Shown here piece after piece: positions 62,201 through 64,000 of a DNA stretch of 64,000 bases. Numbering within the stretch: position 1 is the first letter of the stretch; each line of letters begins with the position of its first letter. The DNA comes from Schistocephalus solidus (lineage: Eukaryota > Platyhelminthes > Cestoda > Diphyllobothriidea > Diphyllobothriidae): NCBI GenBank assembly GCA_017591395.1, contig WEDG01001492.1, positions 186,001 to 250,000 of the forward strand, in the 5' to 3' direction. A model generated the notes under the pieces. That model saw nothing but the letters and a program-made list of their open reading frames with translations. It was not told the origin of the DNA and did not search any database. The translations under genes and the position numbers were made by a program.

Positions 62201-63675
62201 TCCACATTCACCGCGATTTACTGACATGCATTAGGGGTTACAGGAAATGAACAGAGGCTTGGATTCCGTCCGTCAAAAAGCGGACTTAGAGTGCGTATGA
62301 GGTCTCATTTACGAATGAGTCGATTCTGAATATTATATTCAATCCAAATATAAATTTCAAATCATTAAACGATTGCATCCATCCTTCTTTGTATTATACC
62401 TGTTTTTTCCGAGCATAAGGGAGTAAGGATAGACAAAATGTAATTCAGCTCTGCTTCTATGGTGTAATTAGATGTACCGGTGGCCAGCAAGCAGAATGTC
62501 GACTTGATCCACCTTGGAAACTTTGTTATGGGTTTAAGTACCTCTTTGAAGTTAGCGTCTAATAGCATGGCCGAGGACTTAATGTTGAAGAAGGTTGGGA
62601 TCAGTATCTAGAGTAGTTACGGAAGTTTGGAATTCACACGCGTAAGGATGTAATATCGACTACATGTTAGGATAATTCAAATGGGCATTAGGTTTATAAT
62701 TGCGAGAAATGCCCGAATTTGCCGTAGGGATGGAGCCTTCAGGGTCTCTCTCTCTTCCCCATTCATCGTGCGTAAGTCAACTCTCCCATCCCGTCCACCA
62801 CCTGGTGCTGATATTACATCAAGCGACCGACAGAGATGCAGAATACTGACCTGGTTATGCGCCAGCTTGTATTTCCTAACCCGCACAGTCCTCAAGCACA
62901 GCTTCATCTTGCTTGGAGGAACACGCTGGCGATCTCAACTTGTTTCGCCAGCCAGCAGAACCGACTATCGGGGTTTGTTCACTGCACTCAGAACACTTAA
63001 TGAAGCCTAAACATCAGGATAAATGTAATTTCAACGAAAAACTTGGGAAGATAGGCATTTTGTATCAATTTAAATTCTCATTATTGTGTTTATATGCTAC
63101 TACTTCGCTCCTTCGGATAAGCCAGCGGTTTCTCCACATCTGATGATCTAGGTGTCTGAAAGCCGAAACCAGGTTATTTTCTGCCAAGGCACACTGCATA
63201 AAGTAAACTCTGGGAAAGATACAGGCTTGAACAGTGTTCAGTGCTACGCAAAGCAATGCGAAAACTAGTACTTTTTAGACATTTGCTGTTAATAATTAGC
63301 ATAGCAGCCATAGTTTACATACTGGCCGATCAACCATGAAATATACTAGTCTTCCGGGCCAAGGACTAGGGGGTCTTTACTTAACTTGTGCACAAAGCAG
63401 GTTTGGTGTTGGCATTCCACTTGGAGAGCTCCCGGGGTGAGTAGGTGGTTCACATTCATTTCGTAGGGCACGGCTTCGAGCTTTATGACTTTGCTAGGAC
63501 TTCTTATACCTCCACTCCCCAGAATGCCTGTTGAAACCAAAAGCAGGTTGCATGGCTACTTTAACAATAACACCATTCTGATCAGGACCGTGAATGAAGT
63601 TCACTAAACCTGGAATATCTCGCACCCTTACAAATACTTCAGTACTCTCAGTGGGATCGCGAGGATACCAAAAGC
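10301..63675 (-). CDS. HYDIN: HYDIN, C-terminal half (22-exon model, gene continues past the right edge)
   Basis: HYDIN is a giant protein of the axonemal central-pair apparatus (C2b projection), made largely of ASH/MSP-type beta-sandwich repeats and required for normal ciliary beating. The model joins, in transcription order: 63675-63610, 63527-63381, 62607-62542 (tentative), 62086-61910, 59941-59537, 58096-57824, 56732-56606, 56419-56027, 52951-52590, 47733-47411, 46583-46418, 41851-41514, 39327-39189, 37108-36789, 35233-33533, 33484-33349, 32126-31842, 20810-20496, 19729-19499, 16542-16318, 13511-13242, 10609-10301. These total 6,774 nt, about 2,257 codons. Junction phases agree throughout except around the tentative third exon, where at least one exon is probably missing. 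Residue patterns and order follow vertebrate HYDIN as I remember it, including the shared C-terminus. CFAP47 and CFAP65 also have ASH repeats but do not match this block order. The first half of the gene is outside the window. No canonical AATAAA is evident in the 200 bp after the stop. Confidence 0.92.
10610..13241 (-). other. HYDIN intron, 2.6 kb
   Basis: It holds a SINE-body scrap near 11170-11235, a fragment of the A family at 11965-12012 (GACCGGTGGTAGTAG), and degenerate CCTAA-like sequence at 12520-12640 that resembles the B-family core. A 118-codon plus-strand ORF at 12685-13041 is not recognised and is probably fortuitous. Confidence 0.6.
13242..13511 (-). CDS. HYDIN: HYDIN window exon 21
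   Basis: It reads ISNGDFQCDKLITVAPG, LPVTFEPITIGES, GEYVFPLHGTAKLPVPQGP and FKNVFPITTEFFIQ. This is the HYDIN block GGEYIIPLFG-A--PKPQGP...PFKNVF. The acceptor CTTTAG ends at 13512. The donor is CAA|GTAAGT. Phase is 0 to 0. Confidence 0.96.
13512..16317 (-). other. HYDIN intron, 2.8 kb
   Basis: The only clear structure is the TAA/TTA microsatellite. Otherwise nothing recognised. Confidence 0.6.
15583..15629. repeat. (TAA)n-(TTA)n palindromic microsatellite
   Basis: A run of AATAATAAT units turns into ATTATTATT, so the tract can fold on itself. Confidence 0.9.
16318..16542 (-). CDS. HYDIN: HYDIN window exon 20
   Basis: It reads GFATFEFLPLLPGEYNGRLE, LGVFTHDLDFLATTAP and KMVRFSNLTKLKADFTCK. 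It matches HYDIN F-FEF-PL--GE--GRL, LGYY-YEL-L-A-PA and KFINYTR. The acceptor is TTTGAAG and the donor AAG|GTGAGT. Phase is 0 to 0. Confidence 0.94.
16935..17420. repeat. Composite repeat copy 2 (R1 + SINE + R2)
   Basis: Homologous to 3465-3960. Shared landmarks are TGCGGATATCTCTGACGGGT, the minus-strand SINE with its A and B boxes, GTCTCGTTGTCTTGCAGG, then the R2 phrase GAGCCCCGCCAGCAGCC. Confidence 0.85.
17126..17295 (-). mobile_element. SINE copy d, full length
   Basis: It retains tail, body, B-box region (GATCAAACCCGTGACC), and A-box region (GTATAGCGTTGG on the minus strand). It lies inside the second composite repeat. Confidence 0.75.
17438..17516 (+). mobile_element. SINE copy e, inverted relative to copy d
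   Basis: The body GGTGGTGCACCACCTGGGGT through CCAGAAATGGCCATTGCAG runs in the opposite direction to copy d. Downstream, 17530-17562 is the reverse complement of R2 sequence, so the whole block is roughly mirrored. Confidence 0.75.
19499..19729 (-). CDS. HYDIN: HYDIN window exon 19
   Basis: It reads VTFTNTETREYQFCDLHLKV, STIKLRTPVRR, LTLENPLPMPTTF and LSVPSNST. These match HYDIN VIFRNEVTNEFLYYN, TPVRQ, KLENPLPYSVTF and FVVPANSEG. The acceptor is CACGTAG and the donor ACG|GTAATT. Phase is 0 to 0. Confidence 0.95.
19730..20495 (-). other. HYDIN intron, 0.8 kb
   Basis: Nothing recognised. Confidence 0.6.
20496..20810 (-). CDS. HYDIN: HYDIN window exon 18
   Basis: It follows the 11-kb intron. 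It reads GSVFFPLPDGMGLLYHVSGF, VPNWLPRPQRFTV, ISGLEHIDVAGNTKKQYKL. These match HYDIN LFFPLPDGTGWLY-L-G, NWLNKPQRF and GLDYIDV...K-YKL. The acceptor is TTATCTAG and the donor AAA|GTAAGT. Phase is 0 to 0. Confidence 0.95.
20998..21115. repeat. R2 repeat copy
   Basis: It shares CACCGATCGCTAACGGAACT, TGCCTTGGGGCTCAC and CGCCAGCAGCCGCACAGCGA with copies at 51985-52078, 17330-17420 and, more diverged, 32425-32520. Confidence 0.85.
21134..21272 (-). mobile_element. SINE copy f, diverged
   Basis: It follows an R2 unit, the reverse of the order in the composite repeats. The body and B box (GCTCGAACACACAACCTGTT) are recognisable. A further decayed copy may follow at 21300-21375. Confidence 0.6.
21790..23665 (+). 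pseudogene. Degenerate non-LTR retrotransposon (LINE) with endonuclease tail and reverse transcriptase
   Basis: It starts with an endonuclease C-terminal signature (LDLVFT, then KSDHVVHIWEC near 21900). A linker follows (DFQQMKNYL, DIDEAW, RRTISNRPRW near 22130). Reverse transcriptase blocks come next in three frames: SSGPDTILAKLLKEL, KHGFRGGRPCLTNLLFSLE, YIDIKKAYDSVPYQHLLHKL, GSVLGPTLFL, and finally the thumb, RQKDLGVWITSSLK near 23420. The catalytic FADD box reads FADC. Stops and frameshifts throughout make it dead. The pattern suggests a CR1/jockey-like clade, which is inference. Confidence 0.88.
23845..24501 (-). CDS. PLE C-terminal GIY-YIG endonuclease, minus arm
   Basis: This uninterrupted 218-codon ORF begins DCTDEELRKIRNLLPENG. 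It has the PLE thumb-to-linker region first (FLKVPFQGDAASELLKRRL). The GIY-YIG nuclease follows around residues 105-175: CIYSFTCSYGAGYIGHTSRC, then KRIREHL, and HLVDSGHRVDP. In full PLEs this domain nicks the target DNA during retrotransposition. It is a partial protein because the reverse transcriptase that should precede it is gone. The 5' limit is the ORF opening, not a proven start. Confidence 0.85.
   Translation of the reverse strand: MVDCTDEELRKIRNLLPENGYSDRFITKNMVARPEKPTTLTAEKKTLFLKVPFQGDAASELLKRRLDQALARNFPAVKIRILFSTNPILHGEVKDRLPAQTTSMCIYSFTCSYGAGYIGHTSRCLSKRIREHLLAWLRKGEIKSINSAILAHLVDSGHRVDPKETFRVIYKVPPNYLTSLGRRLLATAEATAIRLRRPVLYAQFNLPQAPRLGWPTTA
24665..24952 (-). pseudogene. PLE N-terminal fragment 2
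   Basis: A 95-codon stretch with LQENKDILITRLDKGAGIVL then MNRSDYVTEM, the typical entry into the PLE reverse transcriptase (ITR-DKG-G-V and SDY). It ends at a stop, and the catalytic reverse transcriptase is missing before the GIY-YIG ORF. Confidence 0.8.
25057..25245 (-). pseudogene. PLE N-terminal fragment 1
   Basis: It reads MKPQSTFPKDP-like sequence (here LIKPQSTFPKDPDRYVHNYS) and SPEALSLGPTFSMPGRKVNQ, the PLE N-terminal LS-GP-F motif. The matching leader in the other arm at about 24590-24660 on the plus strand encodes MKPQSRFPKDP, preceded by a stop. Confidence 0.7.
25330..25971 (+). CDS. PLE C-terminal GIY-YIG endonuclease, plus arm
   Basis: A 213-codon ORF nearly identical to the minus-arm ORF, with roughly half a dozen differences plus one inserted Lys codon in PEKKPTT and a shorter tail (QAPRSV). 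The GIY-YIG signature is the same. Near-identity of the two arms suggests recent formation or gene conversion. It is followed by a shared 3' region with a C-rich run near 26001. Confidence 0.85.
   Translation: MDCTDEELRKIRNLLPENGYSDRFITKNMVARPEKKPTTLTAEKKTLFLKVPFQGDAASELLKRRLDQALTRTFPAVKIRILFSTNPILHGEVKDRLPAQTTSMCIYSFTCSYGAGYIGHTSRCLSKRIREHLLAWLRKGEIKSINSAILAHLVDSGHRVDPKETFRVIYKVPPNYLTSLSRRLLATAEATAIRLRRPVLYAQYNLTQAPRSV
28624..29170. repeat. 540-bp GC-rich dispersed repeat, copy C1
   Basis: Very similar to 51234-51773 from the CCGCATCAG start to GGACATCG-TGAAATCGAC. It shares GCTCAGCGCATGTTCCTCAC, AATCTGACGCGCTTGAAACT and GGCTCCGGCCGCGCCAGCCA. Neither copy has a convincing ORF or TIRs. Short ORFs here are not conserved between copies. 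Confidence 0.93.
29365..29769. mobile_element. TIR element B2 with telomere-like core and GC-rich array
   Basis: Left end GGTAAGAATGGCTTATATAG; right end read inward CCTAAGGATTACTTAATGAC, with further pairing through CAGGACATGA. Flanks 29357-29364 GAAAGCTC and 29770-29777 CAGAGCTC agree at 6 of 8. The interior 29450-29610 is TTTAGGGTT-like, followed by the (GGGGC)n tract. Confidence 0.8.
29669..29711. repeat. (GGGGC)n tract
   Basis: About eight GCGGG units in a row, able in principle to form a G-quadruplex on the plus strand. It lies inside element B2. Confidence 0.95.
31842..32126 (-). CDS. HYDIN: HYDIN window exon 17
   Basis: It reads VLLENGASVQVNLTAICVPP, ILQFSCPVR, VAVANRTNSHWFLKPVV and FYEITYHPLRM. 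These match HYDIN LSLTLSGVCV-PP, V-FTC-VR, LSNRTN--W-L-P and Y-ITY-P--M. The donor is CGA|GTGAGT. The acceptor is taken as GTGTGAG at 32133-32127 to keep phase 0. The alternative AG ten bases upstream (TATGTAG) would break the frame. Confidence 0.93.
32531..32645 (-). mobile_element. SINE copy g
   Basis: Body TTAGCCGTCATCAGCCAGTC and B-box part GACTGAACCCGCGACCTGTT. It abuts copy h in the opposite orientation. Confidence 0.7.
32646..32713 (+). mobile_element. SINE copy h, directly inverted next to copy g
   Basis: It reads TATGGCTGATTGACGACGG through CTCTTGTCTTTGTCGGTAAT, the SINE 3' part only. With copy g it makes a hairpin with arms of about 65 bp and a loop of about 50 bp. Confidence 0.7.
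33349..33484 (-). CDS. HYDIN: HYDIN window exon 16
   Basis: A 48-bp intron (33485-33532) separates it from the previous exon. It reads RFQWDDKTFGPELTITPMKG, then TVNFTVTVAPKTFNLEQRYE, matching HYDIN RFKWD--KF-P-F-I-P-EGYI. The acceptor is TTCCTAG. The donor is GAG|GTAAGT, phase 0. Confidence 0.94.
33533..35233 (-). CDS. HYDIN: HYDIN window exon 15, 1.7-kb exon
   Basis: A single 1,701-nt exon carries several ASH modules. It starts RLPLTISFCPGQPKRFNFN, LNVKAEGF, then LVDLQFGEVACGGEHVRQIT, LPNSLDFGNQFVTSAGF, PLRGRGTPLELDVE, a linker, VEIVFTPSAAVPEFLEQVS, and LGTIVVGSQASKNLAVVNRG. The last motif is the HYDIN strand before TGD-GARFKW. The acceptor is CTTTCAG and the donor TCAAG|GTAAGT. It is five times longer than the next longest exon here, consistent with intron loss. 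Confidence 0.97.
35234..36788 (-). other. HYDIN intron, 1.6 kb
   Basis: It holds TIR element B3 and a degenerate tandem of CGGTTAGCCCCTTGGGC units at 36089-36150. Nothing else recognised. Confidence 0.65.
35651..35956. mobile_element. TIR element B3 with telomere-like core
   Basis: The ends are GGCAAAGGTGACTTATATGG and, read inward from the right, GGTAATTATTACTTATATGA. The interior 35740-35865 contains TTAGGGTTAGG and related units. The 8-bp flanks match only 4 of 8, so it is older or rearranged. Confidence 0.7.
36789..37108 (-). CDS. HYDIN: HYDIN window exon 14
   Basis: It begins VELTFTGQLQETVQSNWEVR, then VTFDRANFTLPTTLVGH, EVCLVNRES--AYDFAI and RIQPGER. This corresponds to the HYDIN segment ESSWTF-IPE...SHLNF--LL-G-EA...N-E...F-F. 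The acceptor is TTCCCAG. The donor is AAAG|GTGCGT, phase 2. Confidence 0.92.
37109..39188 (-). other. HYDIN intron, 2.1 kb
   Basis: A GC-richer patch at 38160-38420 has overlapping short ORFs on both strands that I do not accept as genes. TIR element B4 follows. Confidence 0.6.
38489..38882. mobile_element. TIR element B4 with telomere-like core
   Basis: The left end GATAAAGATGACTTGTACGG and the right end read inward GGTAAGGATGGCTTGTACGG pair for about 60 bp (GAACAGGAA, CCCC, GCAA). The interior is rich in CCTAA-like units (AACCCTAACCC variants), opposite in strand to B1-B3. The flanks match 5 of 8. Confidence 0.82.
39189..39327 (-). CDS. HYDIN: HYDIN window exon 13
   Basis: A 139-nt exon reading NLVITNTSQTSYSIHFRN and FSPVFLSLEPGCSEQ. 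It matches the HYDIN segment I-NPT-STYSF-W...P--G-I-PG. The acceptor is CTCTTAG and the donor CAG|GTAATT. Phase runs from 2 to 0. Confidence 0.9.
39328..41513 (-). other. HYDIN intron, 2.2 kb
   Basis: It contains a tRNA-like stretch near 40951-41029; otherwise nothing recognised. Confidence 0.6.
40951..41029 (+). tRNA. tRNA-like sequence, probably pseudogene or SINE head
   Basis: A Ser/Leu-like D-arm region (TTGCTGAGGTGATTAGAGC) is followed by an intact T arm, GTGGG-TTCGAAC-CCCGC. The acceptor stem pairs imperfectly, and I cannot fold a clean anticodon arm, so no isotype is offered. Confidence 0.35.
41514..41851 (-). CDS. HYDIN: HYDIN window exon 12
   Basis: It opens VDFCPKEAKKYIEHLVLHVD, completing the ASH strand of the previous exon. 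A variable linker follows, then GNWPIHLIGVAVDRIVKF and LLELSAVGAGSRASR. The acceptor is TTCTAG. The donor TCAAG|GTCTGT is a poor consensus but is the one that keeps phase 2 into the next exon; GT six bases further on would break the frame. Confidence 0.88.
42093..42149. repeat. (AT)n microsatellite
   Basis: About 28 AT units; a shorter one lies at 42509-42526. Confidence 0.97.
44352..44850 (+). pseudogene. PLE 3' remnant with decayed GIY-YIG domain
   Basis: It is homologous to the 3' parts of the PLE arms but frameshifted. CTCCATGTGTACCAACTCAT begins the nuclease. The frame at 44493-44705 reads KSINSAILAHLVNSGHHVDP and LLATAEATAIRVKK. It continues into the shared C-rich 3' region (AACCCTCACTGACGCTTAACC). 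It is older than the two arms. Confidence 0.85.
46418..46583 (-). CDS. HYDIN: HYDIN window exon 11
   Basis: It starts with a Gln completed across the junction, then VAIRNNGFVTLKFAF, and later SPFRIHLMEGTVLPGATQQIY. This is the typical ASH pattern with a PF...P-G-I-PG strand. The acceptor is CTCCCAG. The donor is TAT|GTGAGC, phase 0. Confidence 0.92.
46584..47410 (-). other. HYDIN intron, 0.8 kb
   Basis: Nothing recognised. Confidence 0.6.
47411..47733 (-). CDS. HYDIN: HYDIN window exon 10
   Basis: The first 75 residues are low-complexity and basic (LRRRRSAHKSS). The end is a conserved strand, LLVSAIADYAHFQCDASEMD, matching the HYDIN DYASYQC landmark. The acceptor is TTTCCAG. The donor is AGACA|GTAAGA, phase 2. 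The linker replaces the vertebrate VPDWDD-containing region with similar length but no clear motif. Confidence 0.9.
51234..51773. repeat. 540-bp GC-rich dispersed repeat, copy C2
   Basis: Near-identical to 28624-29170 and in the same orientation. Small indels near the start (an 8-bp segment, GCAACTGG, is present only in C1) and a few substitutions separate them. Confidence 0.93.
51985..52078. repeat. R2 repeat copy
   Basis: It shares CACCGATCGCTAACGGAACT and CGCCAGCAGCCGCACAGCG with 20998-21115. Confidence 0.85.
52590..52951 (-). CDS. HYDIN: HYDIN window exon 9
   Basis: The acceptor TTTTGCAG completes a Glu and gives LLDNHLDFGDCALGE, then FQFEWP, HPQLRFEPVTGQLHSG and VRLRFAPVVCALKRLE. This is the HYDIN FGDC...FEWP...F-P--GHLH-G module. 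A Ser/Glu-rich acidic insert lies mid-exon. The donor is GCA|GTGAGT, phase 0. Confidence 0.93.
53207..53270. repeat. (AAT)n-(AAG)n compound microsatellite
   Basis: About 12 AAT units followed by 9 AAG units. Confidence 0.95.
55652..55934. mobile_element. TIR element B6, shortened core
   Basis: Ends GGTTGGGATTGCTTATATAG and, inward from the right, GGTTGGAATTGCTCGTATGG. Flanks 55644-55651 AAAACTGA and 55935-55942 AAAATTTA match 6 of 8. The core is short and only weakly telomere-like. Confidence 0.78.
56027..56419 (-). CDS. HYDIN: HYDIN window exon 8
   Basis: It begins inside an Asp codon completed from the previous exon. It reads EMRVWADLSGRPYTGSF, then a beta-strand VTVLNNAYDTTVIELIGE, a HYDIN landmark. 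It ends KELDVAAVD. The acceptor is CCCTAACAG; the donor is GATG|GTAAGT, phase 1. Confidence 0.92.
56606..56732 (-). CDS. HYDIN: HYDIN window exon 7
   Basis: This 127-nt exon reads VNINLIDSCGAFSIECPEDE and ends EEPWR plus one base. It continues the strand begun as LNDGNFVSM in the previous exon, as in the vertebrate LKNDG...D...GVFSL pattern. The acceptor is CTCATAG and the donor is the strong GAG|GTAAGT. Phase runs from 0 to 1. It is too short for a normal ORF cutoff. Confidence 0.85.
56733..57823 (-). other. HYDIN intron, 1.1 kb
   Basis: It is occupied in part by TIR element B5; otherwise nothing recognised. Confidence 0.65.
57215..57561. mobile_element. TIR element B5 with telomere-like core
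   Basis: Left end GGTAAGCAGTACTTGCATAG; right end read inward GGTAAGGCTAACTTATGTGG; both continue GCC--GAAACAGxACA and GAACAGGAA-like text. The interior 57330-57475 is CCCTAA-like on the plus strand, ending in CTAACCCTAACCC. The flanks match 5 of 8. Confidence 0.82.
57824..58096 (-). CDS. HYDIN: HYDIN window exon 6
   Basis: These 91 codons begin VYSGLFEAAVDLG and contain LVFELCGQGHLPRISILRPS and a later FLNDGNFVSM. They match the HYDIN segment FEA-LDG...G-G-LP-V-I-RP-L. The acceptor is CTTCAG at 58102-58097. The donor follows ATG with GTAATC. Phase is 0 to 0. Confidence 0.93.
58097..59536 (-). other. HYDIN GC-AG intron, 1.4 kb
   Basis: Bounded by a GCGAGT donor and a CTTCAG acceptor. A truncated B-family fragment lies at about 59093-59200 (GGTTTAAGTTAAGTTTACGT). 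Otherwise nothing recognised. Confidence 0.7.
59537..59941 (-). CDS. HYDIN: HYDIN window exon 5, with coding minisatellite
   Basis: The exon has 135 codons after a T-rich acceptor (TTTTTTTGCAG). It opens NLEGTFIVEENRFLFADTLV, then CQARFRLTNPSKVPVD and ends FEVEPSRSLIPP, FCPPSIQ: a complete ASH module. A Gly-Ser-Gly-Val-Ser linker, not known from vertebrate HYDIN, sits mid-domain. It is encoded by four tandem 15-bp units at 59734-59793. The donor reads CAG|GCGAGT, a GC rather than GT donor, and only this site keeps the phase-0 join to the next exon. Confidence 0.9.
59734..59793 (-). repeat. 15-bp coding minisatellite (x4) inside HYDIN
   Basis: The plus-strand unit is CCCCACTGCCACTGA, four near-perfect copies. 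On the coding strand each unit gives five residues (GSGVS), so copy-number change does not shift the frame. It lies in a loop between two conserved ASH strands. Confidence 0.95.
59942..61909 (-). other. HYDIN intron, 2.0 kb
   Basis: It holds a 49-bp direct repeat (60869-60917 and 61176-61224). A stretch at 60540-60597 is about 80% like 23610-23668 next to the LINE. Confidence 0.6.
60869..61224. repeat. 49-bp direct repeat pair, about 300 bp apart
   Basis: Both copies contain GTGGATGACGTTGCATACGT then CATAAGCAGCATTACTAGAC and GGACAGA. Within each, GACGT-TGCAT-ACGTC is palindromic. Confidence 0.92.
61910..62086 (-). CDS. HYDIN: HYDIN window exon 4
   Basis: These 59 codons contain LCLDISDRD, LLAEACVPYI and IFEEHRICKN. 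This is one of the most characteristic HYDIN stretches (LLAEACLP and IFEEH in vertebrates). The acceptor is TTTAAG ending at 62087; the donor GTAAGC follows a GAG codon. Phase is 0 to 0. Confidence 0.9.
62087..63380 (-). other. HYDIN region with unresolved exon(s)
   Basis: HYDIN order predicts roughly 150-200 residues here between window exons 2 and 4. Apart from the tentative exon at 62542-62607 I could not identify them. ORFs at 62677-62907 and 63065-63256 (minus) show no ASH motif. Confidence 0.4.
62542..62607 (-). CDS. HYDIN: Possible HYDIN window exon 3
   Basis: The acceptor CTCTAG at 62613-62608 opens ILIPTFFNIKSSAMLLDANF-KE, ending at an AG|GTACTT donor after 62542, phase 0 at both ends. 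Phase 0 joins correctly to the next exon, which starts ELCLDISDRD. The residue match to HYDIN (an xPxFxxI strand) is weak, and the preceding exon ends in phase 1, so at least one exon before this is unidentified. Confidence 0.35.
63381..63527 (-). CDS. HYDIN: HYDIN window exon 2
   Basis: After a good acceptor (pyrimidine-rich, CAG at 63530-63528) the frame reads ILGSGGIRSPSKVIKLEA and then VPYEMN. This lines up with the HYDIN strand that ends in an AEAYD-like motif. An 82-bp intron separates it from window exon 1, and the phase-1 junction creates a Gly. The donor GTAAAG follows 63381, phase 1. The last 20 residues are less certain. Confidence 0.6.
63610..63675 (-). CDS. HYDIN: HYDIN window exon 1
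   Basis: This 66-nt exon reads FWYPRDPTES followed by VFVRVRDIPG. It fits the end of a HYDIN ASH domain (vertebrate pattern FQPTKPV...IRLEV). The acceptor AG at 63677-63676 is weakly pyrimidine-rich. The donor follows CCAG at 63610 with GTTTAG, phase 1. The upstream exon was not found in the last 325 bp of the window. Confidence 0.6.
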
Positions 63676-64000
63676 CTCAACCTATTCTGCCATTAAAATT
63701 AAATGATTTAACTTATAACTTTTAAGTAACCAGGAGACACCCTGACGACTATGAATCGGCTTCTTTATTAAAATGTTCAGGTTATATCTCTGGAAATCAT
63801 GTGCGCGACACCTCCCATGATTGCTATAATTTTAACCGATTGCTGGAACACGTATTCGAGTATATGCTTCCCCACCTCAAAGACTCCAATATAAACGCAT
63901 TATTGAAAGGTAAAAACTGGTTTCAATTTGCTAGAAGATGGCAGACATCCAAAGACGGCGCATGAAGACATCCTTTAACAATTTGGTAGCAGAGGTCCAC
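63676..64000 (-). other. Upstream HYDIN intron, right edge
   Basis: No further exon recognised before the window ends. Confidence 0.4.

Noticed and set aside
62677..62907. Minus-strand ORF MKLCLRTVRVRKYKLAHNQ... as the missing HYDIN exon
   Set aside because: No ASH strand pattern, and its splice phases do not connect exons 2 and 4.

Overview
The window is eukaryotic. It has one very long intron-rich gene with GT-AG (once GC-AG) splice sites, many interspersed repeats, and no bacterial-style gene packing. The repeats include a Penelope-like element (PLE), a dead LINE, tRNA-derived SINEs, terminal-inverted-repeat (TIR) elements with TTAGGG-like cores, and microsatellites. Together with a fairly diverged HYDIN this suggests a flatworm, perhaps a large-genome tapeworm. 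That placement is inference; the sequence itself shows no taxon-specific marker.

Gene content: the only protein gene I can support is HYDIN on the minus strand, covering the right 53 kb. I recovered 22 exons between 63675 and 10301. All junctions after the fourth exon keep frame, and together the exons encode about 2,250 residues, roughly the C-terminal half of a HYDIN protein. The 5' half lies beyond base 64000. Order, phase and residue motifs follow the known C-terminal half of HYDIN to its last residues (WIYYLKGI...stop). HYDIN is a giant ASH/MSP-domain protein of the axonemal central-pair apparatus. Introns run from 48 bp to 11.0 kb.

Region 1-10300, downstream of the HYDIN stop, has no recognisable gene. 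It holds SINE copies, a composite repeat, a 42-bp tandem repeat, one TIR element with a telomere-like core, and a pair of related 430-bp TIR elements. The introns hold most of the rest. The 11-kb intron (20811-31841) contains a degenerate LINE, a PLE with inverted pseudo-LTR arms, a 540-bp high-identity repeat and another TIR element. A third PLE remnant lies near 44.4 kb and the second copy of the 540-bp repeat near 51.5 kb.

The most interesting signals are: a family of short TIR elements whose interiors are degenerate TTAGGG-like arrays and whose ends carry 8-bp flanking duplications; the palindromic PLE; a GC-AG intron and a coding minisatellite in HYDIN; and head-to-head SINE pairs. I saw no operon, CRISPR array, riboswitch, or credible new multi-gene system.
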